A DNA stretch of 64,000 nt from Bifidobacterium phasiani (lineage in GTDB: Bacteria; Actinomycetota; Actinomycetes; Actinomycetales; Bifidobacteriaceae). Position numbers and translations under genes: made by a program. The notes below the pieces were generated by a model. The model saw only the letters and a list, made by a program, of their open reading frames with translations. It was not told where the DNA came from and made no database searches. The stretch lies in assembly GCF_019331775.1 (NCBI RefSeq), contig NZ_JAHBBD010000006.1, positions 1 through 64,000 on the forward strand, written 5' to 3'. Position 1 is the first letter of the stretch. Each line of letters opens with the position of its first letter. Shown in pieces: positions 25,723 to 33,646 of this stretch.

Positions 25723-26475
25723 ATGGAGTATCAGGACATCAACGCGGCGGCGATCACGCAGTGGATCGCCGAGGGCTGGGAATGGGGCCGGCCCGTCGAC
25801 CATGAGACCTACGAGCGGGCGCTCGCCGGCGAATGGGACATCGTGCTCACGCCCACCCGACCGGTGCCGCACGAGTGGTTCCCGGACCTGCGCGGGCGGC
25901 ACGTGCTCGGCCTCGCGGCCGGCGGCGGCCAGCAGATGCCGATCCTGACCGCGCTGGGCGCGCGGTGCACGGTCCTCGACTACACGCCGGCGCAGCTCGA
26001 CGCCGACCGGATGGTCGCCGAACGCGAGCACTACATCATCGACGTGGTCCGAGCCGACATGTCCAAGCCGCTGCCGTTCGACGATGGCTCGTTCGACCTG
26101 ATCGTCCACCCCGTCGCGAACTGCTACATCGAGGAGGTGCTGCCGCTGTGGCGTGAGTGCTTCCGCGTCCTGCGCCCCGGCGGACGGCTCATGGCCGGGC
26201 TGGACAACGGGTTCAACTACGCGTTCGGCGACGACGAGGAGCGCGTGGTCAACCACCTGCCGTTCAATCCGCTGAAGAACCCCGACCAGATGGCGCAGCT
26301 CGACCGGGTCAACGACGGCGTGCAGTTCTCGCACACCCTGGACGAGCAGATCCGCGGGCAGATCCAGGCCGGGTTCCGCATCGTCGACCTGTACGAGGAC
26401 ACCAACGGCGCGGGGCGTCTGCACGAGCTCGGCATCCCCACGTTCTGGGCGACGCTGGCGCAGAAGCCGGAGTAG
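25723..26475 (+). CDS. Class I SAM-dependent methyltransferase
   Basis: A 250-residue enzyme with a Methyltransf_11-like Rossmann core. Motif I is GRHVLGLAAGGGQQMPIL, where A-A-G-G-G replaces the usual D-x-G-x-G, and is followed by the acidic CTVLDYTPAQLD, then VVRADMSKPLPFDDGSFDLI and VLRPGGRLMAGLDN. The N-terminal WIAEGWEWGRPVDHE segment is seen in a group of uncharacterised bacterial methyltransferases. The substrate cannot be deduced. GGAG lies upstream of the ATG, and the DMT transporter follows about 150 bases after the stop with its own -10 box. Confidence 0.85.
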   Translation: MEYQDINAAAITQWIAEGWEWGRPVDHETYERALAGEWDIVLTPTRPVPHEWFPDLRGRHVLGLAAGGGQQMPILTALGARCTVLDYTPAQLDADRMVAEREHYIIDVVRADMSKPLPFDDGSFDLIVHPVANCYIEEVLPLWRECFRVLRPGGRLMAGLDNGFNYAFGDDEERVVNHLPFNPLKNPDQMAQLDRVNDGVQFSHTLDEQIRGQIQAGFRIVDLYEDTNGAGRLHELGIPTFWATLAQKPE

Positions 26476-26574
26476 CCGGCAGTCCGCTCGGCGCGCGGGG
26501 CCGGCGGTTCGGCGGGAATTCGGCCGGTTTCATGGTTCCTTCGCCACGCGGGCGCGGCGGCGTCGCCCACGCTG

Positions 26575-26580
26575 TAGAAT
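26575..26580 (+). promoter_or_regulatory. Candidate -10 box of the DMT transporter
   Basis: TAGAAT at 26575-26580, 44 bases before the ATG, which has GAAGGAA upstream. No clear -35 is seen. Confidence 0.35.
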
Positions 26581-26624
26581 CGCACGCGGAGATTTTACGG
26601 ACGAGAGAGAAGAAGGAACCGGCG

Positions 26625-27527
26625 ATGCGTCGTGCGACGTTTGAACGGACTCCGAAAAGCCTGCTGATCGGCATCGGCGTGACGCTGTTGGGCGGCGCGC
26701 TGTGGGGCGTCAATGCGACGGTGTCGAAGATCCTGATGTCCGAGTACGGCGCCGACCCGCTGTGGATCGCCAGCATCCGGCAGATCTGCGCGGGCGTGCT
26801 GTTCCTGGTCGCGGCCGGCGCGACGAAGCCGAAGCTGCTGTCCGGCGCCGTGCGCGACGTGCGCTCCTACCCGGTCTACGTGCTCGGCGCGCTGATCTGC
26901 GTGATGGCCACCCAGGTCACCTACCTCAACGCCATCAAATGGACGAACTCCGGCACCGCGACCGTGCTGCAGACGCTGAACCTGCTGTTCGTGCTGGCCT
27001 GGGTGTGCCTGCGCGGCCGCCGGCTGCCCGGCAAACGCGAGGCGCTGGGCGTGGCGCTCGCCTTCGCCGGCACCGTGCTCATCGCCACCGGCGGCGACCT
27101 GACGACGCTCGCCCTGCCGCTGGCCGGTCTGGCTTGGGGCCTGAGCGATGCGCTCGCCACGGCCACGATGTCGATCCTACCGGTCAAGGTGATGAACCGG
27201 TGGGGCAACTTCACGGTCAACGGGCTGATGTTCTTCATCTCGGGCCTGCTGCTGTGCGCGGCCGTGCGGCCGTGGTCGCACGCGCCGGCGCTCGACGCGA
27301 CCGGCGTGGGGCTGATGGTGTTCACCGTGGTGTGCGGCACGTTCGGCGCCTACTGGCTGTATATGTCCGGCGTGATGCGGATCGGCGCGATGCGCGCCAC
27401 GATGCTCGGCACCAGCGAGCCGGTGCTGGCCACGGTCTCGGCGGTCGTGCTGACCGGCGCGGTGTTCACCCCGGTCGATCTGGTCGGGTTCGCGATGATT
27501 CTGGCCATGGTGTTCCTGATCAGGTGA
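26625..27527 (+). CDS. EamA/DMT family transporter
   Basis: Drug/metabolite transporter with two EamA repeats, 300 residues and about ten transmembrane helices. GGALWGVNATVSKILM in the first helix, TYLNAIKWTNSGTATVLQ at the end of the first repeat and GVMRIGAMRATMLGTSEPVL at the matching place in the second are typical. It probably exports an amino acid or small metabolite across the cytoplasmic membrane, but no substrate is evident. The ATG at 26625 is preceded by GAAGGAA and a -10 box. Confidence 0.88.
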   Translation: MRRATFERTPKSLLIGIGVTLLGGALWGVNATVSKILMSEYGADPLWIASIRQICAGVLFLVAAGATKPKLLSGAVRDVRSYPVYVLGALICVMATQVTYLNAIKWTNSGTATVLQTLNLLFVLAWVCLRGRRLPGKREALGVALAFAGTVLIATGGDLTTLALPLAGLAWGLSDALATATMSILPVKVMNRWGNFTVNGLMFFISGLLLCAAVRPWSHAPALDATGVGLMVFTVVCGTFGAYWLYMSGVMRIGAMRATMLGTSEPVLATVSAVVLTGAVFTPVDLVGFAMILAMVFLIR

Positions 27528-27710
27528 GCGTGCCGGCCGACCGGCGGTCGGTTTCGATGGTGGTCGGCTTTGGCGGCGGTCGGTGCCCGCGGCGGATCGG
27601 CCTTACCGGCGGTCGGTTGGTCGACGGGCCGGTGCTCCGGTGGTCCGTTCTGGCTGCGGAACCGGTTCGACGCCGGTTCGTGGGCGCAATCGGGTGGGGT
27701 TCCGTCGATA

Positions 27711-27753
27711 GGCCGGTTCACAGGATGCTCGTCGATCATCCTGTGAACCGGCC
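27711..27753. terminator. 17-bp hairpin between the DMT transporter and P-loop kinase genes
   Basis: Perfect stem of 17 bp (27711-27727 with 27737-27753) and a 9-base loop, 56 bases before the next start. It could end the DMT transcript or act as an attenuator in the leader of the kinase; no T-tract follows. The region 27535-27670 before it also contains recurring CCGGCGGTCGGT words. Confidence 0.5.
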
Positions 27754-27808
27754 ATGCCGACAGGCATCGGGTCCGGACGGGTCCTGGACGGAAAACAGGA
27801 GACGGACC

Positions 27809-28384
27809 ATGAAGATCAGCCTGCTCGGATACAGCGGCAGTGGCAAATCCACGCTGGCCGCCGCGCTCGGGGCGCGGTACGGCCTGCCGGTGCTGCACCT
27901 TGACCGCGTGCAGTTCGCACCCGGCTGGGTGGAACGCCCGATGGAGGATAAGCTCGCCGACGTACGCCGCTTCCTCGACGCCCACGCCGACGGCGGCTGG
28001 GTCATCGACGGCAACTACACCGCGCTGCTGCAGGAGCGGCGGCTCGCGGAAAGCGACCGCATCGTGATCCTCGCGTTCGGACGTTGGGCGTGCCTGCGCC
28101 GCGTCGTGTCGCGCTACCTGCGCCACCGTGGCCGTTCCCGCGCCTCGATGACCGAGGGGTGCCCGGAGAAGCTCGACGCGGAGTTCATCTGGTGGATCCT
28201 GCACGAGGGGCGCAGCCGCAGCCATCGGAGGCGGTTCCGCCACATCCGCGACACGTGGCCGGGCACGACCGTGGTGGTGCGCAACCAGCGGCAGCTCGAC
28301 GCCCTGTACCGCGCCGCCGGCGTGCGGAACGAGGGGGAGCCGCGCGCCGTCGCGTCCGAGCCGGACAATGGCTCAAGACGCTGA
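27809..28384 (+). CDS. P-loop kinase of the FlaR / adenylate kinase-like group
   Basis: A 191-residue NTPase-fold protein with Walker A GYSGSGKST at the N-terminus, LPVLHLDRVQFAPGW and GWVIDGNYTA, the last being characteristic of proteins annotated as DNA topology modulation protein FlaR. A basic lid-like region with WWILHEGRSRSHRRR and the C-terminal TTVVVRNQRQLDALY match that family. Reaction and substrate are not established; a nucleotide or small-molecule kinase is likely. AGGAG lies 7 bases before the ATG. The C-terminal ~20 residues are non-conserved. Confidence 0.78.
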   Translation: MKISLLGYSGSGKSTLAAALGARYGLPVLHLDRVQFAPGWVERPMEDKLADVRRFLDAHADGGWVIDGNYTALLQERRLAESDRIVILAFGRWACLRRVVSRYLRHRGRSRASMTEGCPEKLDAEFIWWILHEGRSRSHRRRFRHIRDTWPGTTVVVRNQRQLDALYRAAGVRNEGEPRAVASEPDNGSRR

Positions 28385-28477
28385 CGATGCACGGCTGAGA
28401 TGACCGCCTGGGAGGGCGGCCGCGCGGGGCCGGACGGCAGCGGGCAGTACGAGAGACCTACCAGGGGAGAACGAACT

Positions 28478-31087
28478 ATGGCGAACACGTGGACCGGTGG
28501 ACCCGCTCCGTCGACGATGGGGGCGTCGGGTGTGCGGAGCGGCGCCGGCGGGGGAGCCTCCGGCGGAACGGGTCATGGCGCGTCCAATGCCGCCGGTGCG
28601 GCCGGAGACGCGAAGACGGCCCCCGGCGGCAAGCCGTCGTCCGGCGCCGGGCGTGGCCCGCTGTCCGGTCTCCGGGAGTCCCTGTCGCGCAGGACTGCCG
28701 TCGATACGGCGGTCGGCGTGACGGCGGCCATCGCCATCGCGATCGCCGTGCACGCGGTCGTGGCGCATCTGATCGACCCGCTGATCGCGATGATCGGCGG
28801 CAAGGCGGACATGGCGGGCATGCTCGCGTTCACGGTCCAGGGGGCCACGGTGTCGTTCGGCGCGCTGCTGAGCGCCGCCATCGACGTGCTGCTGATCGTC
28901 GTGGCCGTGTACTGCTGCGTCATCCTGCCGGGTGGACGGCGCGGCGACGCCTCCTCGGAGCGCGCGCGGGGCGATGCGGACGCCAGCGATCGGGCGGCCG
29001 CGGACCACGCGGTCAGGGTGCTGGAGGACATTCGCGATGAACTGCGTTATGCGCGTCTGGCTGGTGCCGGTGCGGGTGTCGTTGGAGACGCAGGGCGTGC
29101 CGGGGCAGGCGGGCGTGCCGGGGCGGTCGCGGGGGCCGCTCGGCAGGGCGGCGTTGTGGGAGATGCCCTGGATGATGTCTTGGCCGGCGTCGCCGGTGGT
29201 ATCTCCGGCGGTGCTTTCGGCGGCGCCTCCGGATGGGACGGCGCTGCTGGCCCGGCCGGTGGCGGCGGTTCCGTCGACGCCGATTGGGCCGATGTCTTCG
29301 ATGCCACGTGGGCTGGCACGGCCGGTCGGGCCGATGCGGCCGGCACCGGTGCCGGCGAGGGCATCGGTGGTGGCCGATCCCATGCGGCCGACGGATTCGG
29401 TGCCGCTCGCTCCGGTGCCGCCGCCGGCAGTGGCGCGCGTGGTCGGTCCGGCGGTGTTGGTGGCGGTCGGCCTTATACGGCTGGTGGAACCGACACGGAT
29501 CGGTCTGCCACGGCTGTTGACGGTGGTGCGCGAGGCCGGACTGGCGCGGCCGGTGCCGGTACCAGTCGGTCTGCCGCTGTTAGTGGTGTGCGCGGTCGGT
29601 CCCGTGCGGCTGATGGGGCCGCCGTGGATTGGTCCGCCGCAGCTGCTCCCGCGGGGCCGACCGGCGCGACATCGCCCGATCGCACGGCCGTGATGCCGGA
29701 ACGTCGCGCCGACGCCACCGCCGCGATGCGTGGGAATCCTGGCGGCGTCGAGGGCTTTGGCCGCGCCGCGGGCTATCCGGGCGTCTATCCGGTCGGGGAC
29801 GTCTCTGAACCGGATGTCGCGGCGGACGGAATCGTGACGGAGACGGGGGAGCCGCGAACGATCACCCTGTCGGACCTGCTCACCACCGAAATGGACACCA
29901 GGCCGATTTCGTCGACGCCGCAGGGCGTGCGCATGCCGAAACCCGCCGCGCCGCCCACCACGGTGCTGGCTGCGGAACCGGGTGCGCAACCCGCCGCGGC
30001 GCCGGAGACGCAGCCGGTCGGGGCGACTGTGGCGCAGTCGGAGACGCCGGCGCGGTCGAGGGCGACGGCAGCCTTGCCGGTGGACGCTGCGGCGAATGGA
30101 GTGGCGGGTACCGCGGAACAGCCGGCGGAGGCCGCAACCGGGGGCAAGGCCCTGGCCGGTGCTGTGTCTGGCGCGGCATCCGGTGCTGCGGCCGGGGAAC
30201 GCACTGCGTCGGGGCTCGCGTCGGGTCGCCCGGCTGCGAGCCGCTCGACGGGGATGGATTCGGCGGAGCATCGTGGAGAGGAAGGCGTCTCGGTGGAGGG
30301 CCGCCCAACCGCGGGCCGTTTGGTAGGGATGATGGGCTTGGCGGATCGCCGCCGGGCGGAAGATGCCCCGGCGACAGGGCGCCCGGCGGAGGAGCGCGTG
30401 ACGGACGAGCGGCCGGTGCCGACCTCGGAGTTCATTCTGCCGCCGGTCACGGTCGAGCCGCTGGGGACCGCGGAGATTCCGGCGTTCCTGCGCCCGGCCT
30501 CCGAGATCGTGGGGCCGGCCGCGCCGCTGGACGGTGTCCGGTCCACGGCGCCGGATGACCTCCGATCCGCATCGCCGGCTGGCACTCGGCCCGCGCCGCC
30601 GGCTGGCACCCGCCCCGCGCCACCGGATAGCGCAAGGCCGGCGCCGCCGGCCCCTCCGGCTGGTGCGGGTGCTTCGGCCGCTCCGGCCTCGTCGGCCGCA
30701 TCGGCCGCGTCGACATCGTCGGAGTCGCCTGGGCCTGAGGTCGCCGTGGCGCCATCGGAGCCGCTTGCGCCCAAGGCTGCCGATGCGTCGCCGGAACCGT
30801 CTGCGTCCAGGGTCGCCGATGCGTCGCCGCTCCCGTCCGTCGAGTCGGACGAGAGCGCAACCGTGGCCGCGAGCGTTGCTTCGGCCGCGGACGTTCCCGC
30901 GCCGACGGCTCGGACCGCGCGGATGGATGTTCCCGCACCGCCGGTTCGGTCCGTGCAGTCGGCCGCTCCTGCGCCGTCGGACCAGGCTGCACGTCCGGAG
31001 TCGGACCAGGTTACACGTCCGGACGTTTCCACACCGCCGATGCCGCCTGCGCCACCGGCCGATCCGCAGCGTGGCGAGGACGCGTAG
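28478..31087 (+). CDS. MscL-like channel domain fused to a ~680-residue low-complexity tail
   Basis: An 869-residue protein. Residues 66-190 match MscL closely: RRTAVDTAVGVTAAIAIAIA (first helix), HLIDPLIAMIGGKADMAGML, TVQGATVSFGALLSAAIDVL (into the second helix) and VLEDIRDELR (C-terminal helix), almost as in the MscL at 20176. Residues 1-65 are Gly/Ala/Ser-rich. From 191 to the end the protein is Gly/Ala/Arg-rich, then Pro/Ala/Ser-rich, with small islands that look less random (RTITLSDLLTTEMDTRP, TSEFILPPVTVEPLGT). No other domain is recognised. The MscL part should pentamerise in the membrane with tails in the cytoplasm. Codon phase bias suggests a shifted frame over about 29060-29690. GGGGAG precedes the ATG. 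Confidence 0.72.
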   Translation: MANTWTGGPAPSTMGASGVRSGAGGGASGGTGHGASNAAGAAGDAKTAPGGKPSSGAGRGPLSGLRESLSRRTAVDTAVGVTAAIAIAIAVHAVVAHLIDPLIAMIGGKADMAGMLAFTVQGATVSFGALLSAAIDVLLIVVAVYCCVILPGGRRGDASSERARGDADASDRAAADHAVRVLEDIRDELRYARLAGAGAGVVGDAGRAGAGGRAGAVAGAARQGGVVGDALDDVLAGVAGGISGGAFGGASGWDGAAGPAGGGGSVDADWADVFDATWAGTAGRADAAGTGAGEGIGGGRSHAADGFGAARSGAAAGSGARGRSGGVGGGRPYTAGGTDTDRSATAVDGGARGRTGAAGAGTSRSAAVSGVRGRSRAADGAAVDWSAAAAPAGPTGATSPDRTAVMPERRADATAAMRGNPGGVEGFGRAAGYPGVYPVGDVSEPDVAADGIVTETGEPRTITLSDLLTTEMDTRPISSTPQGVRMPKPAAPPTTVLAAEPGAQPAAAPETQPVGATVAQSETPARSRATAALPVDAAANGVAGTAEQPAEAATGGKALAGAVSGAASGAAAGERTASGLASGRPAASRSTGMDSAEHRGEEGVSVEGRPTAGRLVGMMGLADRRRAEDAPATGRPAEERVTDERPVPTSEFILPPVTVEPLGTAEIPAFLRPASEIVGPAAPLDGVRSTAPDDLRSASPAGTRPAPPAGTRPAPPDSARPAPPAPPAGAGASAAPASSAASAASTSSESPGPEVAVAPSEPLAPKAADASPEPSASRVADASPLPSVESDESATVAASVASAADVPAPTARTARMDVPAPPVRSVQSAAPAPSDQAARPESDQVTRPDVSTPPMPPAPPADPQRGEDA

Positions 31088-31183
31088 CCGCGCCGTTGCC
31101 GCCCGGGAACGGCGCGGGCGCTATGCCTGCGGGCGGTCGGCGTGCCGTTTCGCCGCAGACCAGGAGATACGTAAGGAGTCGCA

Positions 31184-31522
31184 ATGGCCGATGACGCGAT
31201 CGGGCGCACGGTGACGGTCACGGTCGACCGTCCGCTGGGCAGCCGCCACCCCGAACACGCGGATCTGGTGTACCCCGTCAACTACGGGTACGTCGAGGGC
31301 GTGCCGGCGGCGGACGGCGACGACCAGGACGCCTATATCCTCGGCGTCGACGAGCCGGTCGGGGCGTTCGCCGGGCGTGTCATCGCCGTCATCCACCGGT
31401 TCGACGACGTGGAGGAGAAATGGGTCGTGGCGCCGGAGGGCATGTCGTATACGCCGGACGAGATCGCCCGGCAGGTGTGGTTCCAGGAGCGGTTCTTCGA
31501 TACCGAAATCCGGATGGGCTAG
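31184..31522 (+). CDS. Small inorganic pyrophosphatase-like protein
   Basis: A 112-residue protein that resembles a shortened family I inorganic pyrophosphatase: VTVDRPLGSRHPEH, YPVNYGYVEGV, then DGDDQDAYILGVDEP, which supplies the Asp cluster that binds metal and pyrophosphate. Full-length enzymes have about 170 residues, and some of their active-site residues are absent, so the activity is not certain and a related phosphoanhydride substrate is possible. Such short versions occur widely in Firmicutes and bifidobacteria. AAGGAG lies 6 bases before the ATG. Confidence 0.75.
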   Translation: MADDAIGRTVTVTVDRPLGSRHPEHADLVYPVNYGYVEGVPAADGDDQDAYILGVDEPVGAFAGRVIAVIHRFDDVEEKWVVAPEGMSYTPDEIARQVWFQERFFDTEIRMG

Positions 31523-31660
31523 GCGCCCGGTTCGGGTGTGGATGGGCCAAACTGGGGCGCTCACGGTCGCGTTTGGGTGTGAGTCGACTCGGTTGTGTCG
31601 GAGACTGGTGACTTTGGCGGGTTACGGTGGTTGTTTGGGTGATGGCAGGCGGTCAGTCGC

Positions 31661-31862
31661 AGTGTATATGCGCTAGCTGTAGTGGATTTGAGGGTCTGTG
31701 GACATCGAAACGCATTACGTGAGGCTGCTTTGTAGCCATGCCCCGAGTATGATCCGCGGAATATCACCGTTCGTATTCCGGGTTTCGGGGAACGGGTGCC
31801 TCACATAATGCGTATGGATGCCTGCAGACCCTCAAATCCACTACAGCTAGTGAAGAAACAGG
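31661..31862. repeat. Copy 2 of the ~180-bp inverted-repeat element
   Basis: Terminal arms CTAGCTGTAGTGGATTTGAG (from 31673) and its near-perfect inverse ending at 31850, second arms CGCATTACGTGAGGC / GCCTCACATAATGCG, and a centre with CCCCGA...TCGGGG. The 12 bases just before the left arm, AGTGTATATGCG, are identical to those before copy 3. It lies downstream of the Fic gene, in the 481-bp gap after the pyrophosphatase-like gene; the rest of the gap shows no gene. Confidence 0.75.
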
Positions 31863-32003
31863 CGCGCTGCTTTGCGGGAGACGGTATGCGTGGTTATCCC
31901 ATGGCGGACTGTGCCGTGGTTCATCGCATCGCCGTGCCGTGCCGGACATTCACCGCCATCGGTTGCCGTTCAACGATGCCGATGATGGCGGTCCGCCACG
32001 GCG

Positions 32004-32834
32004 TCACCGCGTATCGTTGCCGGAATTGCCGCGCAGGCTGTCCAAAGGCGTGTTCGGTTCAAACAACGCCGCGTCGACGAATCGCCGGAGCGGCTCATCG
32101 GTGCGCAGCTCGCGGTCGCTGGCGTTGGCGAGAACGAGGGCGTCGCGGAAATACTGGCTATGTTCGGCAAACGGCGTGTTGTCAATGGCGAACCCGAGGT
32201 GACGCAGATACAGGATGCCGAACACGGCGGTCGTACGCGTGTTGCCCTCGCGGAACGGGTGGATTTGCCAGATGCCGGAGAGGAACGCGAACACGTCGTT
32301 GGCGACCTGTCGCTCATCGATCCGCTGGTAGGCGCCCTGGCGTCTGCGCTCCTCACCGAAGTCGTAGTCGAGCGTGGGCTCGATCCACATGAAATCGGAG
32401 TATTGGACGCTTTCGCCGTGCAGTACGGGTTCGTTTTTGGTGATGTTCTCCGTGCGCCATACCCCGACCCAGTCGTTGCGTGTCTTTCCGTCGACGTCTT
32501 GGAGCACGTCGCGGAAGAGTCTGGCATGGATGGCCTTGAGTGTACCGGGGCTGAACGCGAACCCGGGCGTTTGAAGCGTTTCACTGATTCTCTGGGAAAC
32601 GATGTCGGCCTCCCGATGCCCGGCCTGATCGGGATGCGTGGCATGATACCGTTCCAGCAGGTCTGCCGCCTGACGGTAGCCGATGTCGCCATCGATCTGC
32701 TGCCTGGCGACCGTGTAGGCGTATGCGGACGGTGTCAGCCCGTCCGCGGCCTGCAGTCCGAAGCCGACGCTCCACCCGTATTCGCGCGATTCCTTGGTGC
32801 CGTTGGGATCGGCGACTTTGTAGCTGTCGATCAT
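32004..32834 (-). CDS. Fic family protein
   Basis: A 276-residue Fic-fold enzyme expected to transfer AMP or another nucleotide moiety to a hydroxyl on a target protein. The active site HPFREGNTRT (His192) is a perfect Fic motif, and residues 125-145 (GVWRTENITKNEPVLHG) form the flap. The N-terminal helices (GWSVGFGLQ, ADGLTPSAYA, then a helix with IDGDIGYRQAADLLERYH) resemble VbhA-type antitoxin/inhibitory helices fused in front. The expected inhibitory (S/T)xxxE(G/N) motif is not clear, since SVGFG has Gly where Glu would stand. GGAGGG precedes the ATG. The gene stands alone between two inverted-repeat elements near tRNA-Leu, suggesting acquisition. Confidence 0.88.
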   Translation of the reverse strand: MIDSYKVADPNGTKESREYGWSVGFGLQAADGLTPSAYAYTVARQQIDGDIGYRQAADLLERYHATHPDQAGHREADIVSQRISETLQTPGFAFSPGTLKAIHARLFRDVLQDVDGKTRNDWVGVWRTENITKNEPVLHGESVQYSDFMWIEPTLDYDFGEERRRQGAYQRIDERQVANDVFAFLSGIWQIHPFREGNTRTTAVFGILYLRHLGFAIDNTPFAEHSQYFRDALVLANASDRELRTDEPLRRFVDAALFEPNTPLDSLRGNSGNDTR

Positions 32835-33074
32835 GCCTGCCCTCCGTGTTCCTGCTGCCTTCCATCATGGCATACTGCCCGTGGTTGTACTGGTGGTTGT
32901 GGGTGCGATTGGACTGGCGGCGGGATGGATGAGGAAGTGTCGTTCGACGTGCCGGAGGTGCGGCGGTGGAGGTGGGCGCTGGTTCGAGTACGCGTGTTGT
33001 GTATGGGTGGGGCAGTTTGGGCGATTGGCATGTTGCAGTCGTGCGGTTCTGCGCGTGATTGCGTAGGAGTTCTG

Positions 33075-33274
33075 AGTGTATATGCGTTATCTGTGGAAGA
33101 TTTGGGGGTCTGCGGACATCCATATGCCTTACGTGAGGCTTCTTTTCCGGAAGACCGCGAGTATCAATGGCGGTATTCCGCGCCTGATACTCGGGGTATG
33201 GCGTTCCGGGTGCCTCACGTAATGGAGTTGGATGTCTGCAGACCCGCCAATCCGCTACAGCTAATGCAGAAGCA
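33075..33274. repeat. Copy 3 of the ~180-bp inverted-repeat element
   Basis: Left arm from 33087 (GATTTGGGGGTCTGCGGACA) pairs with the right arm ending at 33263 (TCTGCAGACCCGCCAATCCG); second arms CCTTACGTGAGGC / GCCTCACGTAATGG; central stem with CGAGTATCA pairing TGATACTCG. The flank AGTGTATATGCG (33075-33086) matches copy 2 exactly. It lies upstream of the Fic gene within a 650-bp gap that otherwise holds only the tRNA-Leu terminator. Confidence 0.75.
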
Positions 33275-33447
33275 CTCGTCGGCGCCCCTGATTGTCGTCT
33301 TTGCCGGTATGCATTGTCTTCGGCGCTGTAAGAACCGATTTGGGCCTACAACCCATAGGCCCCGATTCGCGTGGCTGGATGCCGAGCACGAGCCCTGTTG
33401 CAGACAGGCGGCTCGACAGCTGCCGCCGTGCAACTGAATCGGAAAGC

Positions 33448-33481
33448 AAAAGGGCCGGAACCCTTGGGTTCCAGCCCTTTT
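33448..33481 (-). terminator. Terminator of tRNA-Leu(CAG)
   Basis: Hairpin AAAAGGGC / GCCCTTTT with inner GGAACCC / GGGTTCC and a TT loop. It starts 4 bases beyond the encoded CCA of the leftward tRNA, and on that strand the stem closes in CCCTTTT, as expected for an intrinsic terminator. Confidence 0.8.
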
Positions 33482-33484
33482 CGC

Positions 33485-33570
33485 TGGTGCGAGTGGGGGG
33501 AGTTGAACCCCCACGAGCATACACTCACTGCCACCTGAAGACAGCGCGTCTACCATTCCGCCACACTCGC
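33485..33570 (-). tRNA. tRNA-Leu(CAG)
   Basis: On the minus strand the gene starts GCGAGTG and ends CACTCGCA followed by an encoded CCA. The acceptor stem is perfect (7 bp), the anticodon loop reads CTTCAGG giving anticodon CAG (codon CUG), a long variable arm is present as in leucine tRNAs, and the T-arm has GGTTCAACTCC. Length is 86 bases with CCA. It reads towards the Fic pocket, a common integration side. Confidence 0.95.
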
Positions 33571-33646
33571 AGACAGTCAGTTAACTTACCACGGCCATAC
33601 GGAAGTGTGCAAGCCCGGCGTGTCTCGCGTGTCGCGGCCGCCCCGC

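Noticed and set aside
27657..27670. CGGAACCGGTTCGA, a 12/14 match to the LacI operator, before the P-loop kinase gene.
   Set aside because: It lies far from a recognisable promoter, in a CGG/GGTCGGT-rich stretch where such words arise by chance, and no sugar gene is adjacent.
28373..30271. Long open frames on the opposite strand of the MscL-like tail.
   Set aside because: They are rich in Arg, Pro and Ala, as expected for shadows of a GC-rich coding strand, and have no recognisable motif or ribosome-binding site.
32160..33437. A 425-codon rightward open frame opposite the Fic gene.
   Set aside because: It runs antisense through the clear Fic motif and then through the inverted repeat; the residues match no family.
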